Shown: positions 1 through 12,740, numbered from the stretch's first letter. The stretch: 64,000 nucleotides of DNA from Macrobrachium rosenbergii (GCF_040412425.1 NC_089782.1:26757376-26821375); one strand, 5' to 3'. Made by a program: numbers and translations. Notes: generated by a model not told the origin, from the sequence alone.

Positions 1-1301
1 AGGTAACGATAACTGCATAAGAGCGGTGGAAATTACTGTTACTAGATGAAATACCGTCTTAGTTTTATGATAAAGAGACAAAACTAAACTCTTTCATACA
101 CACACAAACTTCCACTCACATACATACATACATAAACGATAGGCAAACCATATTTCCCCTACAAAGAGAAGACGAATTCACGTGCTACATAAAATTAACC
201 AAAATGCTATCCACCTAGCGTAAACTAGCTGAAACTGTGGAACAGGTGTCACCTCAGCTCATGCGGAAACCCGATAAGAATCCAGATCGAAACTCCCAGA
301 CGAGAACAGAAGGTGGAGAGTGAAGTGGCTCCGTTCAACAGGAGGAGGTCTCGTTCATGAATCTCCTCGGGTCGTAACTAACTTAGCTCGTAGAAGCAAC
401 AGCGGGAGGTTGAAAAGGGAAGAAATATATAGAGACTTTATTCAAGGAAAGAATCGTTTGTTTATATGTTATATTCTCTTATTTGCTTATTTTATTATCC
501 ACCCTTTTTAATAGAGAAGTCTTACTATTTGTTTTTAATTTAATGCTTGACTGAGATTGTGATAATAAGAAAATTGGTTGGCTTTCTTTCGACTATATTT
601 TATTCGTAAATGAACATTAGTGAAATATTTTCCATTTTGGAAATAAAACTTATGCTGTTGGTAATATTATAAAAAATAATTTTGAATAAAAATAGTAAAG
701 TTTTTAAAGGAAACACCAAGACCACAAAATCCTAGAAAGTACTTGGTAACAGCCTAGTATTTCTGTTACCCGTCGAGGAAATACCACATCTGTTACCACC
801 CTTGTACTAGGGATGAGGCAAGTGATTATGAGGAGTCCAAGACTGGGAAGGAGCGTTCAGGAATCATGAGGAATGAGGCCATCGTAAATGAGGAGGGTGA
901 TAAATGGGGGCAATAAAATGAGTGGTAAAAGGGACCTCATATCAGGGAAGGTGTCATTAAAATGGGGAACTGCTCTGTGGAAAATATCGATCAGATTTTT
1001 CGTATGTTTTATATAGAGAGAAATGAGTAAGGGTTAAAATACCAGTAAGGTTTAACCTGGACGTAGATAGTTGGGAGCAATTCGAGAGTGTTGTATTGGC
1101 TGAGGAATAACTGGTTTAGTAAACCAGAGATATAACTTGAATAAAAATTACACGAATGACGTTTTTGGTGGGGTACAAAGTTATTCACTGGAGATATTAT
1201 TATCAGAGACCAGTATTTCATTATTTGAAGCGTGTATCGTTCCTGTAAAGTAATTTATAGAGATAGATGATAATGATCAATGCCCCACCTCTGTAGTAAT
1301 A
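1..1301. other. Unassigned AT-rich sequence
   Basis: No gene recognised. 780-960 is purine-rich with repeated ATGAGG/GGATGAGG words. A weak B-box-like AGATCGAAACTCCC occurs near 285. Confidence 0.6.
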
Positions 1302-1406
1302 CATATGCCACGAGCTGACAGCTTTGTTGAGGATCCTGGAATTATTACTTGTGCGCCGAGGAAATTATCGGATGAGAATAATTAACGACCAGATATTTTT
1401 AACTTC
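1302..1406 (+). repeat. Direct repeat, copy 1
   Basis: CATATGCCACGAGCTGACAG, GAGGATCCTGGAATTATTA, ATCGGATGAGAAT and ATTAACGACCAGATATTTTT recur at 1671-1755. This copy has about 19 extra bases in the middle (CTTGTGCGCCGAGGAAATT). Confidence 0.9.
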
Positions 1407-1670
1407 CCTAATTGCTGCGGTGCTTCAAGAACAGATTTACGAGAATTGGTGACCTCCTCCTTTTAGGAGTAATATATCTTTCCCACCTCTGTGCGAGTGG
1501 ATTTTTTTTTTTTTTTTTTTTTTTTTGTGCATCTTATTTTTATTTTATTCATGGGAGCAACCCTTTTACTCAAATGGCATTTTTGGTGGGGGAGGAATTT
1601 TGATTCATGTAACCTTTACTCATCAACCTACCAGTAAAGGAATTTTAGGATGAGGTTGCAATGCAGCCTT

Positions 1671-1755
1671 CATATGCCACGAGCTGACAGCTTTTTGAGG
1701 ATCCTGGAATTATTATTATCGGATGAGAATTATTAACGACCAGATATTTTTAGCT
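1671..1755 (+). repeat. Direct repeat, copy 2
   Basis: Near-identical to 1302-1406 apart from the internal gap. The offset of 369 bp suggests a tandem segmental duplication whose remaining part has diverged. Confidence 0.9.
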
Positions 1756-1869
1756 TCATCTTACGGTTTATCATTTACCATCATGTATTTAAATTTTTCA
1801 TTACTTAAGACAGCAGAGCCTTTTGAATATCAGGACAACAGAAACGCCGTTGGCTTTGATAGGGCAGGC

Positions 1870-1953
1870 CTTTGTGGCTCCTGTCTCGTTGGGGATTCGA
1901 ACGCCGGTCCTCGCTCTATTTGGGCGAGTGTCATAACCACTGGAGTACGATCC
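1870..1953 (-). mobile_element. tRNA-derived SINE fragment
   Basis: On the minus strand it reads TACTCCAGTGGTTATGACACTCGCC, then GCGTTCGAATCCCC (plus 1891-1904), an A-box-like and a B-box-like element about 45 bp apart. A mature tRNA cloverleaf cannot be completed, so this is a SINE head and not a tRNA gene. Confidence 0.55.
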
Positions 1954-2054
1954 CATTTATGCTTCTTTCATTATTTTTAACATCTAGATTTTACTATTTT
2001 TTAATCTTCGTATTATTTTAATAGGAAATGTATTATATGTATTCTCATTCTTGT

Positions 2055-2056
<2 letters not shown>

Positions 2057-2127
<71 letters not shown>
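2057..2127 (+). repeat. (GA)n microsatellite
   Basis: About 35 uninterrupted units. Confidence 0.97.
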
Positions 2128-2132
<5 letters not shown>

Positions 2133-3508
2133 ACAAGTGATACTGTTATGGGGAAAGATTAGAAATAATTCTGTATATATATACAAAATATTGGTGGCTC
2201 ATTTTATGAATTAGCTATTAGTGCTACTGTTTAAGATTCCTCTGCATTAACACAAATAAAAAACTGAAACGGAGGCTGGCGTTGATGCTTTATGAATGTT
2301 TGAACCTCTTCTGTTGGAAACTGTCTGGTAGCATTGAAGGAATTGTCCCATGAACCCGACTGTTTTCTTAACGTTTCTTTTTTCTTGAATGTATGGATTT
2401 AGAAAATTAAAGAAGTTCAATTCAGTTTCAGTGGTTAAAACTATTAAGATAATGAATTTAAATTATAAATGAAAGCAAGAAGAAGTCACAACGGGGATTT
2501 GAAAATCAGTAGTCAGTATCAAATTCTGCTAAGAAACCGCCCAGATTATTTTTCTAAATCATTTTGTAGCTTGCAAGTGTTTATAGCTAGGCTGCAGCAT
2601 TAAAAAAGCAAGAATTTGAAAAGGATTCCTTCAATTTGTCATTATTCAACACCATCAGAATTTACGGTTACCCAGAAAAAATTCGTCAGTTCATTGAAAC
2701 GAGGCTTATTGAAATATGCACTTGAGACTCACAAACGTTCAACATTACCAAATTGAAGTGTTTATGCTGAGAATCAAAATGACCCCATGTAACTAATGAC
2801 TGTAAGTCATATGATTAAAATACACAATGATTTCAAACAGGGTTCTGCAATCATTAATCGTCAGCGTTTTTTTTTCACTGCACCTGTTTTTGTGTTCTTG
2901 ATTCGTTCAGGTTTTTTTTAGTTGAAAGTTAGTCTCATATACTAGATCATTGTATACATATTTTGTCTTCTGTTACTTCTTTGAATATACCCATCTTTGC
3001 AATTGACAGTAAAAAGGTTATTATAATCTGAAGAAACGCTATCTGAATATAGTCATAGCGACTACCAGTTCACGTATATTCTTTAACAAACAAAAACAAA
3101 TTATGCCAATGCAGTTATGAAAGGGTGACCTATATTTCAATAAGATTCTCGGCCTTGAATCAGATTTGAAAGGAAGCAGCGCTGACATTGACCCCGTTCC
3201 ATTCCGGGTCAATTTTCACATAATTTAAGCGAGCCGGCTCAGCAATTCTCTCATTTTTTTATAATTAATGTGAATAAAATTAGTTCACAGCGAGTGTATC
3301 ACATTGCTTTTCCGCTTCCAATAGCTGGGCCTAGATAATAGGTGATAATTCAAGTGGGTTATATTACCCGAGTTATAAGGACGCTAGACGAATAATTATA
3401 ATGGTGTTCGGAACTAGAGAAATACAAAAAATATGGACTATTAGGTAGATTAACTTTCAAGAAATAACAGTACCACTTTGTTATTAAGGGAATTTAATTG
3501 AGTAATTC

Positions 3509-3511
<3 letters not shown>
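2128..3511. other. Unassigned AT-rich sequence
   Basis: No open frame of note, no repeat match within the window. Confidence 0.6.

Positions 3512-3579
<68 letters not shown>
3512..3579 (+). repeat. (GA)n microsatellite
   Basis: About 34 pure units, 80 bp before an (ATT)n. Confidence 0.97.
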
Positions 3580-3582
<3 letters not shown>

Positions 3583-3660
3583 GTAATTTTGTTGGAATCT
3601 TGTTGGAATCCACTAAATTAATTCAAAACTGCTATATTAAATAATCGTCAAAACTAGCTG

Positions 3661-3729
<69 letters not shown>

Positions 3730-3730
3730 T
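3661..3730 (+). repeat. (ATT)n microsatellite
   Basis: About 23 pure units; read in reverse it gives a poly-Asn frame with no biological meaning. A short (GA)n follows at 3787-3805. Confidence 0.97.
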
Positions 3731-4220
3731 GCATTAATAGAAGTTGCAGGAGCATAAGCTGGAGAAGAAAAAGATGTTAGAATATTGAGAGAGAGAGAGA
3801 GAGAGCACAGACATGTCATGATTTATGCCATGAACTCACTCTCTTCAATATAACCACCCCGAAAAGAATAAGGAATAGATAATTCATTACCAGATGTTTT
3901 TCTGTGTGTGTGTGCTCGTTCGTGGATGAAAATTTAGAGCACTTAGTTTTGAGGGGATAATTGAGATTTTGAGTGAGAGAGTGTAGTTTTTAATGATTTA
4001 TTTATCTTTTTAGAGAAATGAGATCTCAGAGGACTTCACCTGAGATCAAACAGATGAAGTTCTGAAATCAAGAAAAATAGTCATTTTTAGTGACAATATC
4101 TTGTGATTCTGATCAAAAATTAAACATGAAACACAAAAAATGACGTTAGCTTAGATATTTTCAGTGCAGTGAAGTAAATAGTCCTTCTGTAATGAAAGTT
4201 CATGGACTAATATACACATG

Positions 4221-4222
<2 letters not shown>

Positions 4223-4276
<54 letters not shown>

Positions 4277-4329
4277 AACATGATGATTTCCGTCCTCGAG
4301 AGATAAGAGAGAGAGAGAGAGAGAGAGAT
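4223..4329 (+). repeat. Two (GA)n tracts
   Basis: 4223-4274 and a shorter tract at 4307-4329, with a 32-bp non-repetitive gap. Confidence 0.95.
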
Positions 4330-4361
4330 ATTCAAACTTGAGAGATTAAACGAGAAGTTCT

Positions 4362-4381
4362 GGTGATATCAGGTGAGGTTT

Positions 4382-4444
<63 letters not shown>

Positions 4445-4466
4445 GTGATATCAGGTGAGGTTTCAT
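4362..4466 (+). repeat. (GA)n flanked by 23-bp direct repeats
   Basis: GGTGATATCAGGTGAGGTTT plus CAT is exact at 4362-4384 and 4444-4466, bracketing (GA)n at 4386-4441. Confidence 0.93.
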
Positions 4467-5651
4467 AGCAGTTTTGGCATCTGAATGCTTGAATCCCGTT
4501 TTCTACTAAAAGAAAGTTTAGCAGAGTTGATGTACTCTCAAGTTGGTAATCTGCTTGGTATAATTATACAGATGACAAACACAAAGCACAAGAAAGTACG
4601 CCGTTTGTTAATATATATTTTGGTGATAATTCAGAAACTTTAAGTATGTCATTCTTCATTCAACAAAATGTAAGAGAAATATCACAGAAAACAATTAATT
4701 TTCTGATGTCTGCTTCTTGAAGTAACGCTGAATGCATGTGCAAAAGTATTTCCTTTGCAGTTTTATAACCTACAGCAGTTTTAAACCCTTGCTGTGAAAC
4801 ATAAACAAAAGAAAGATTGCCTTGTTAGTAATTGTGATTTATACTAAATGTAAGTTAAAAGTATTACTACTTTACTTTCTTTACTTTTGTAGGTCCTAGC
4901 TGGTAAGTTCGGTTATAACTTATAGTTAAGTGACTTTCTTGAAGAAGACTAAATTATTTATAAAGGTATCAAAGAACTTCCAAGGAAGGTGGTAACAGAG
5001 TTAATATTAAGAAATATTTCATTCAATGAAACTGTAATAAGAACCTGTTTAAGACCAAATCATTATCAGTGAACTGAAAATGTTGGTTCAAATATACCAC
5101 CTGGTTTCCAGTTGTCAGTCCTAAAAAAAAACAAATGAAAACAATTTCAAGAAAAAAAAAAAAAACATGTTTAAGACAAATCATGGAACTTCAAAATATC
5201 GGGTTGTAATTCGAAAATGCAATATGGAACTTCACGGGTTGTTCGTCGGAGAAAGAGCCCTTGCTGGATCAAAGCCAATTTAAAACAACAACAAAAACAA
5301 TACTCAGTTTTGTGGACGGGATGCGGAGGCGGGGAAGGCATCGCGACCGATGAATGAATGAGATCGTAAATAGTGAAGGAGACGATGAAGTGGCAACAAA
5401 AGAGAGGATCGTCTCAGGGAAAACGCCATGAAAAGGCACCACTGATTCACGGGATGTCAGTTGAAGTTGCGGTGGGTTAGGTTTCGTCTGTTACTGTTGG
5501 TCTTTGTAGAGGAAGTTCCTCGTCTCGTCTTTTCTTTCTGTGTGATCTTGAAGACATTTTAGCCATTTTAGCCATCCTCGTATCTCCAGCGAGAGGTCTG
5601 AGAAGACGTGCAAAGGAAAATGTGGTGGGAATCAGGGAAGGAGTGCGCGAA

Positions 5652-5654
<3 letters not shown>
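4467..5654. other. Unassigned sequence
   Basis: AT-rich to 5260; 5300-5650 is more GC-rich (GGACGGGATGCGGAGGCGGG) but shows no sustained frame. Confidence 0.55.

Positions 5655-5719
<65 letters not shown>
5655..5719 (+). repeat. (CT)n microsatellite
   Basis: About 32 units; a homopolymer T run follows at 5848-5864. Confidence 0.97.
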
Positions 5720-5723
<4 letters not shown>

Positions 5724-6340
5724 ACAGCCTTATTACTTCATCCAGACTGTTCCAATTTCATTGTGTTGAATTAAAAGGCAAGTTTTCAAAAGTATTCCTG
5801 CAATCTCATCAGTATCAAAGTTTTCACGACTGGAAACGCTACCTCTTTTTTTTTTTTTTTTTTACAGTAATTACAATATTAGGTGAGCTTTAAGCTTTGT
5901 TCTTTAAATGCCATACGGGCATTGTATCTGTTAGGAAATGGTTGACATTTCAGGCAAAGGGTCTGGTTAAAACTTACAGAGGTCATATTCTAAGTTTGTC
6001 AGATATTCATGTACTGGCTATTGTAAGTTGTAAAGCAAAACTGGTTGTATATTAACGAACGGCCTAAAAATGCACTTAAGTTTCTGGTGTAAACATGAAG
6101 CCACAAAGGCAATACTAAAAAGACGAGATACATTTTCATCAAATCGTCTTTGCAACATTGCAAAAATGATCGTTCATTATAGCAGCCTCATTCTGTTTTT
6201 ATAAACTATTTAATCAGCCATTCCCTTTGGATGTATAATTTGTGATAACTACTGAATTATTAACTCACATTGCTTGTTTACCACGATTGAAAAGGACCGA
6301 GATAACTGGGAATAACTCGAGCGAGTATCTCGCCGTTTTG
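5720..6340. other. Unassigned AT-rich sequence
   Basis: A T run at 5848-5864; otherwise nothing seen. Confidence 0.55.
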
Positions 6341-6635
6341 ACCAGACCACTGAGTTTTAACAGCTTTTCTAAATCCTCTCTAGTTTAGAGGAAAATCGCC
6401 GACAAGGAAGACTTATTTTAAAAGAGAGCTAAGAACCAAAAAGTTTGGTTAAGAGCAACACGGGAAAACTTATTCAGCTTATAGTGGAAAATCTTTGAAC
6501 CTCATTATAGCGAGAAATGAATTTCTATCACCAGAAATAAATTCCTCTGACTCTTCATCAGCCGGTCGGTGGGAATTGAACTCCGGCCCATCGAGCGACA
6601 GTCTGAAGCTCAACCGACTCAGCCAAGGGAGAGAT
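6341..6635 (-). mobile_element. SINE-B, diverged copy
   Basis: It shares with 57310-57586 the blocks ACCAGACCACTGA, AACAGCT, GACTTATTTTA, CTAAGAACCAA, ATTATAGCGAGAAATGAATT, TCACCAGAAATAA and GCCGGTCGG, in order. The B-box region (6571-6584) has decayed to GGAGTTCAATTCCC on the minus strand. The A-box side is CTTGGCTGAGTCGGTTGAGC. The segment at 6370-6400 differs from the other copy and resembles sequence at 6705-6743. Confidence 0.82.
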
Positions 6636-6743
6636 TTTTCTCGCCAGAGAGTGACCGGAGTTGTGGGAATAGATGACTGAAATGATAGCGAAAACTTTTC
6701 GAAGTAAATCCCGAGTGCTGTTTAGAGGAAAATCGCACGACAA
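6383..6743 (+). repeat. Pair of 17-bp direct repeats around SINE-B
   Basis: GTTTAGAGGAAAATCGC occurs at 6383-6399 and 6720-6736, followed in both by a CGACAA. The similarity extends weakly upstream. One copy lies inside the diverged SINE-B and the other 85 bp beyond it. Confidence 0.8.
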
Positions 6744-6908
6744 AACATGGAAACGTCTGAAAAGAGAGACACCGGATAAAGAATGCTCCCAAATTTTTTG
6801 GCAAAGAGAAACGTTTTTTTGGCAAACTTATTCCGCAGATGTCAGCAAATCTTTGCTTCTCAGTGAGTTTGAGTTTGGACAAACTTCATCCTGTTGCAGG
6901 TTTGTGAA

Positions 6909-6991
6909 AACACACACACACACATATATGTATATTCTACAGTATATATAAATATATATCTATATATGGATATATATAACTAATATATATT

Positions 6992-7027
<36 letters not shown>

Positions 7028-7060
7028 ATATATATGATATATATATAAAACCCATATATA
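6909..7060 (+). repeat. Imperfect (CA)/(TA) dinucleotide region
   Basis: A short (AC)n, then interrupted TATA-rich sequence with pure (TA)n at 6984-7013 and 7017-7034. Confidence 0.85.
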
Positions 7061-9479
7061 TTTGTTGTGTGTGTAAACCTGAAAAACTTGCATGTATGTA
7101 TGTATGATGTATGTATGGTGAATGTGTGTTTTATAAGCAAAAGCATCTACAAATGTCTTTATAAACATCACAAGACATTGACAAGTTTCTGAAGTCTATC
7201 CTTCAGACTGCAGCCATTGAATATTTAGGTCAAACTCAGCAGTCAGAAAAAATATTTTTAGTGTGATAATTATTTATTTATGATTTTTTCCTAAATTTAA
7301 TTCATCGTTTATTCCCATCATTCCGTTTAATTTTTTTTTTTTTTTTTCAGGTCATGCCCTTGTGAAGAGCGGAAGAGTGAGTACTCAATTGTATCATGTT
7401 GCATGTCGGTTACTTTTTATTACTTTTATGCCTTCGATAACCTTCAGTATATTATTATTAGTCGCTCTTAGATTATTATTATTATGCTTTTATTTTATGA
7501 AACGGCTGATACATTTAAGGAAAACCCGTTTCATACTATTTGTTGCCTGATTTTAAACCTCACATCAAAACACTAATTGACTGAGTGCCAAATAAGTTAA
7601 CACCTGTCTTGATCCAACCGCCCCCGCCGCCCCCGCCCCCATTGAGTCAAAAGCGTGAGTGAAAGCCTTCGGAAAAGAAATCTTTATTGATCGAGATGGT
7701 AAACTCAGTATAAAATCACAATGTACAAACATCTCAGCTAGTTTTTGATAAAATTGTCAAATGGTGTTAGTTAAGGCGTTTACTCTTGACTTACAGGGTT
7801 ATTGCCAAGCATCGCCAAACTATGCATTCGAGCGTCCTTTATCCCCATCCCGTCCCTCTTATTATTCCCCCTCATCCCACTTTTTGTTCCTCATCATCTC
7901 CGTCCCTGCTTTCCTGTCTTCCTTTTATATAACGGACTTTTTTTCATTATATATTCTGATTCAGTTTACGATCAGATCATCAGAAGAGGGGGGGGATTGA
8001 TGGGAGGAGGGTTGTACTGCCTAAGCTCACGAGCTAGGGTCAAGGGTCAGGTAAGACTGAGCAACCCTGGACAGATTGGGTAGGTAGGACACTACTATCC
8101 GCTATGGGTTGGAATCGATGGCATTAGTTTGCAGTTCTAGATAAAGAGCCTCTTAAGCATGGAGAAATGCTGACTCGGGTTAGTGCTTATTTGCTTGCAT
8201 TAGTGTTTATTGATTTTGTTCTTGTTTTTAACTGGAATTTCATTTGTTTTTAATCGGCAATAACGGTTTCTTTTTCAAGGTAAAATGACATCGTTCTTTT
8301 TGTTACATTTGAATTTTTGTTATTTGTCGGATACTTGTAGAGGTGCTGTTGGCCGGATTGCATGACATAGAGTTTATTATCCAGTGCAGTTTAGCAACTG
8401 AGTTTTTCTTCTTTACTGACTCCTTAAAGGAAGTTATATTCTTGTTCCAAGAATGGTGCTTCGTAGGCCTTTTTGTTAGCAGGAGTACTCGGAGAGGTGT
8501 GCGGATTTTTACGAAATGTTAGCAGAGCAGTGCTAGTTCTTATTACTGTGTTTTGTTTATTTATTTTTTTTTTTATTTTACCCTCCCTGACTGTAGTTTT
8601 GCTTTCCATTCACATTACTCAATGTAAAACGTGTAAATCTGTAATCAAATATTTACTGAATGTAACGCTGTTGTGATCCTTCACACGCCACCTAAAGATC
8701 TTCCAAAACGTATTTTGTCTTGCATTCATGATACTTGAATTCGCGTGACTTACATTTGGAACCCATTCATCTCGCAAACTGGATTCATAACTCTTACATA
8801 ATACATGCGATGCATGGAACATGGATATATTGACTTCAGTGATGAATGTCAGATGTAATTTACCCGTAAGCTTACTAGCAGCATTCCTTCAAATTTATTT
8901 GCAGTTTTTTGGGACCAAATATCTTTAATTAAATAACTGATTAATTTTTCAGTAGCCCTCTTATATTGGGAAAATCATTAATCATTACTTTCTTTGCTAA
9001 AATTATTTAATATTTATTTATGTGATCCTGATATGATGTTTTTTCTTTGCTTTACCAAATATCGCTAAGGAAACCTGACTACCCTCTACGTCTCTCGAAT
9101 TTCCATGCGTTTTAATCCTTCCCTTAACTATTACTTTAAAAAAATAATAATAAAATTGAAAATAATTCAGTAACTGATAACTGCAACTGTTTTCAAAACC
9201 GTGCTTTCAGCAAAGAGGAATTTGCTTTTGAATGCAAATGATGTAATGACCTTCTCTCCTGCATTCCAGTCCAATTAAATTCCAGGATGGTCGTACAGGT
9301 ATTGATTGAACGGACTGTGAGAAGAGCCGATCCAATTACGGATCTCTCGCGTAATTGGCCTCGTTTTCCCCAGAACCCAATTACGCCACAACTCCTCAAC
9401 TACGTTTAATTGATCCAAAACCAGAAATTGTTTACTAATTTAAGTTGTTCGCGGAGACTTCCGTCTGTGCAATTTTAGA

Positions 9480-9483
<4 letters not shown>
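7061..9483. other. Unassigned sequence
   Basis: Contains a T run (7329-7349), a C-rich patch at 7618-7641 (G runs on the minus strand) and a G9-type run near 7988. No gene recognised. Confidence 0.55.
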
Positions 9484-9541
<58 letters not shown>

Positions 9542-9625
9542 TTATTCCGTCTTCTCTTCCTCCACCTAAATGGCATTGAGTACCGCACTAAAAAGTCTAT
9601 ACCAAGACTGTTAAAAAATTGATAT

Positions 9626-9661
<36 letters not shown>
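9484..9661 (+). repeat. (CT)n then (TAGA)n
   Basis: (CT)n at 9484-9538 and a tetranucleotide GATA run at 9624-9661, about 85 bp apart. Confidence 0.95.
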
Positions 9662-9936
9662 AGTAATAAATAAATAAGAAATAGAAACAACTCTTCGAAA
9701 AGGAGGGGTTCGATAGGCCTACAAGATATCAGCAATTAATATTCAATAAAGCATCATTTTGGTGGCTCCAGAGGTTCTTACTCGATCTTCAGAACTCCTC
9801 AATGGAACTGAGAGGGTCCTCCTTCATTTTAGGCTTGTTTTGCTGTCAAAGAGATTCAGTCACTTCGTGTGATCCTCTCGACTTCAGTAAGCCTCCTCAC
9901 TCAGCCTTTTTGGACGAAAATGAATGCTCAAGTCCT

Positions 9937-9939
<3 letters not shown>

Positions 9940-9999
<60 letters not shown>
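9940..9999 (+). repeat. (CT)n microsatellite
   Basis: 30 pure units. Confidence 0.97.
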
Positions 10000-10001
<2 letters not shown>

Positions 10002-10147
10002 GCTACAACCTCGATTAACAAAAGCGTTCTTGCAGGCCATTCAACGGTTTTTGAGTTAACACAGTTAAGATAGGGAAAATATTATCATTTTGAGCTCTCC
10101 TTCTGTGTAACAGTGCTGCAATTATGGTTCGCAAAATTTTGTTTTAA

Positions 10148-10320
<173 letters not shown>

Positions 10321-10624
10321 TAAGCCTATATCATATTGAACAGAAATTGAATTTAATTGTAATAAATATTAAGACCCTGATATGTTTAGTGGATGGTAAA
10401 CCACCAAAATTGATGTCCGTTTTCTTTACCTCATTTTTACCTTTTTCTTTTCTGGCGGAAGCATCGGTAGGCCTAAGAAGATTAGCCTTGCTTCGATCGC
10501 TTGAGGTTAATTTAACATCACTTGAGTTCTCATTTCCGGACACTCTTAGTAATGGTGCTTCAGGATTTTTTGTCTTTCTCGAATGAACGGTAAAATTATA
10601 AAGAATCTGGATACCTGTGTACGC

Positions 10625-10672
10625 TGGGGAGCGGCGGGGTGGGGGCGGGGGCGGGGCGGGGGGCGGGAGATT
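10625..10672 (+). other. G-quadruplex-prone tract
   Basis: A run of G blocks (GGCGGGGTGGGGGCGGGGGC followed by GGGGCGGGGGGCGGG) easily meets four G3+ runs with 1-3 nt loops. It is the strongest such tract in the window. Confidence 0.8.
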
Positions 10673-10901
10673 GGGAGAGACTCAAAGAGAATGCTTGAAA
10701 AACCAAACAGCTGGAAGTTAACAGCGCAGCGGTAAGCTGTATTGATGCTGCTCTAAGTCTTGAGTTCTGCCTTCAGACCGCCTCTTGAAAGCACACCGTA
10801 GTAATTAGTTCCTCAGGAATATCTTTATAATCTTTATAAATTGGTTCTATAGCCATCACGATCGCGATTAAAATGCTCCCATGCGATACACTAGTACTGA
10901 T

Positions 10902-10928
10902 TTGTGTGTGTGTGTGTGTGTGTGTGTG
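10902..10928 (+). repeat. (TG)n microsatellite
   Basis: 13 units. Confidence 0.9.
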
Positions 10929-11104
10929 TACAGGCAAAACATGAGCGTTTTGGGACTCTGTACACTAGAAAATTGTGGCTGGTAATTGTGCCCAGGAATT
11001 TTCAAACCCAGATTGACTGGTTCAGCAACAGCAACGGTAGATTCATATCTTTGTGTGTGATTGTTCTGACAATTACAAATTCTTCCCAGTGTGGGGTTGG
11101 TAGC

Positions 11105-11414
11105 GTCAGTGCAACTCATGCGGTGTACTGTAAGCATAAATGAAAGGTGTTTACAGCGTGGTTTCGGATCTTAGCTGTACCCAGGCGCGTTTCCTGTCCT
11201 CATTATTGCTGTCCATCTCCTCCAACAGTTACTACATAGTACAACTGTTGGGTTTCCTCCCAATTTCACCTTGAGATTCTCTTGCTTCTTCATGTCTGTT
11301 TTCTCGATCTCTTTATCTCGCTGTCCAACCACTCCAACTCTCTTCTTTGCACTGCTTCAAGAGCTGAAAATGGCTGACAGTGTCCAAGCACTTGACTTGA
11401 CAGCCTCATTTTAA
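11105..11414 (+). mobile_element. Retroposon C, old copy
   Basis: Landmarks in order: GTCAGTGCAACTCATGCGGT, GTACTGTAAGCAT, GATCTTAGCTGTACCC, a pyrimidine-rich middle, TAGTACAACTGTTGGGTTTC, then TGCTTCAAGAGCTGAAAATG and CCAAGCACTTGACTTGACAG. The order matches the 58.5 kb copy with many substitutions. Confidence 0.6.
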
Positions 11415-11520
11415 TGATGCTTTCTTGCATTCATTCATTCGAGATTCTCAGTCGTGCTTTTGTTCCAGTCGTGCTGAGAGTTCCTATGTAGGCCTAACAT
11501 CTTCCTGATTTCTTTTGATC

Positions 11521-11558
<38 letters not shown>

Positions 11559-11559
11559 G
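11521..11559 (+). repeat. (ATT)n microsatellite
   Basis: 13 pure units. Confidence 0.95.
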
Positions 11560-12521
11560 GAAAATACACAATTCATTTCTTATAAAAAGTGATTGGGTTG
11601 GGGGTTATTCAAAGCCTTCTTTGGTTCATTGCTTACCACAGAGTTCTCAGCTGAGCAGGCCTTTCAAAACTCCCATTTGTATTGTTTTATTACTTTGACT
11701 GTTCTGTGATATTACGAGAAAAATAGTATTAAGAACTCTGTTTTTCTTCAGTGTGTAGTCATACTATTGAGGCGTATTTTAGCTTTGTTATTATTTATAA
11801 CTATGATATTATTGAAATTAACTGTTCACCTTCGTAGCATTACTGTCACGAAACGCGAAAAATAACTGAAAAACATTTGTGTTTATACGCACCTCGTGGT
11901 ATTATTTCGAAAAATAAGTTCTAAAAACGAATTTTTACATATTTTTTGTGATGTCTTTGGAAGATTTCCCTCGATGCCATAATGGAATTCAGTTGTTTGA
12001 TGAAATACGGAAATCTTAAAAAGCGGGAGATGGGATGTATGCTAATGAGTTCCCAGAATACCGTCGTTTGAAATGCTAATGCTATTCCAGTCGAGACTTA
12101 GACGAATTGGGTAGATGATTCTGCTGATGATACTACAAATATGGGGTTACAGTAGTACAGCTGTAGGGGATGAAGTTGCTCTAGTTAAGGCCTGCGGGAT
12201 TACTGTAGTGGAATTGTAAGGATAACTCATATTTGAATTTATACCAGTTTTATTGTGTGTACCTGGAAATTGTGTTTGTTACCTAAAACTGTGGTGGAAG
12301 TTTTATAAGAACTGAAAATACTGGAAAGAAAGATGGCATTTGTTAACGCTAAATAAATTTGGGAATATGTACATGGTAGTTACCAGGCTTTGGTGAATCA
12401 CAATAAGAGTGATGAAAGGTATGAGACTAGTAGCCTCAGCCCGGTATAATAATTACTGGAAACCGGGATTTTTGTATACATGTAATGAACTCGCCCCTTT
12501 TATGAGAAAATGTGCGTAAAG

Positions 12522-12530
<9 letters not shown>
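11560..12530. other. Unassigned AT-rich sequence
   Basis: No frame above background; nothing recognised before the (TA)n. Confidence 0.55.

Positions 12531-12560
<30 letters not shown>
12531..12560 (+). repeat. (TA)n on the left of the SINE-A dimer
   Basis: About 15 units ending exactly where SINE-A similarity begins. Confidence 0.93.
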
Positions 12561-12563
<3 letters not shown>

Positions 12564-12740
12564 TGAAGCTACAAATGTCGCTTAATATCAAATCCACGCT
12601 GCCTCGATATCCCCGATGGGGATTATCACCGAAGGGGGTTTATAAGTGATAAATGGACGGGCACTGCCGAGTCTCGATCCGCGACACAGATACGCATCCA
12701 GCAACTCCAGTCGACGTTACCACTGAGGTGGTAACGTCGA
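12561..12740 (-). mobile_element. SINE-A copy, left half of an inverted dimer
   Basis: A minus-strand tRNA-derived SINE. Its 3' body (ATCAAATCCACGCTGCCTCG on the plus strand) abuts (TA)n at 12560, and its tRNA-like head points to the centre of the dimer. It lacks the ATCACxxGTGATAAAA tail segment present in the other copies and so is slightly 3'-shortened. The body matches 53227-53440 in the same orientation. Confidence 0.75.

Noticed and set aside
1870..1953. A functional tRNA gene
   Set aside because: A and B boxes are visible but acceptor and anticodon stems cannot be paired.
3637..3819. Poly-Asn frame resembling a low-complexity protein
   Set aside because: It is an (ATT)n microsatellite read on the minus strand, without conserved flanks.
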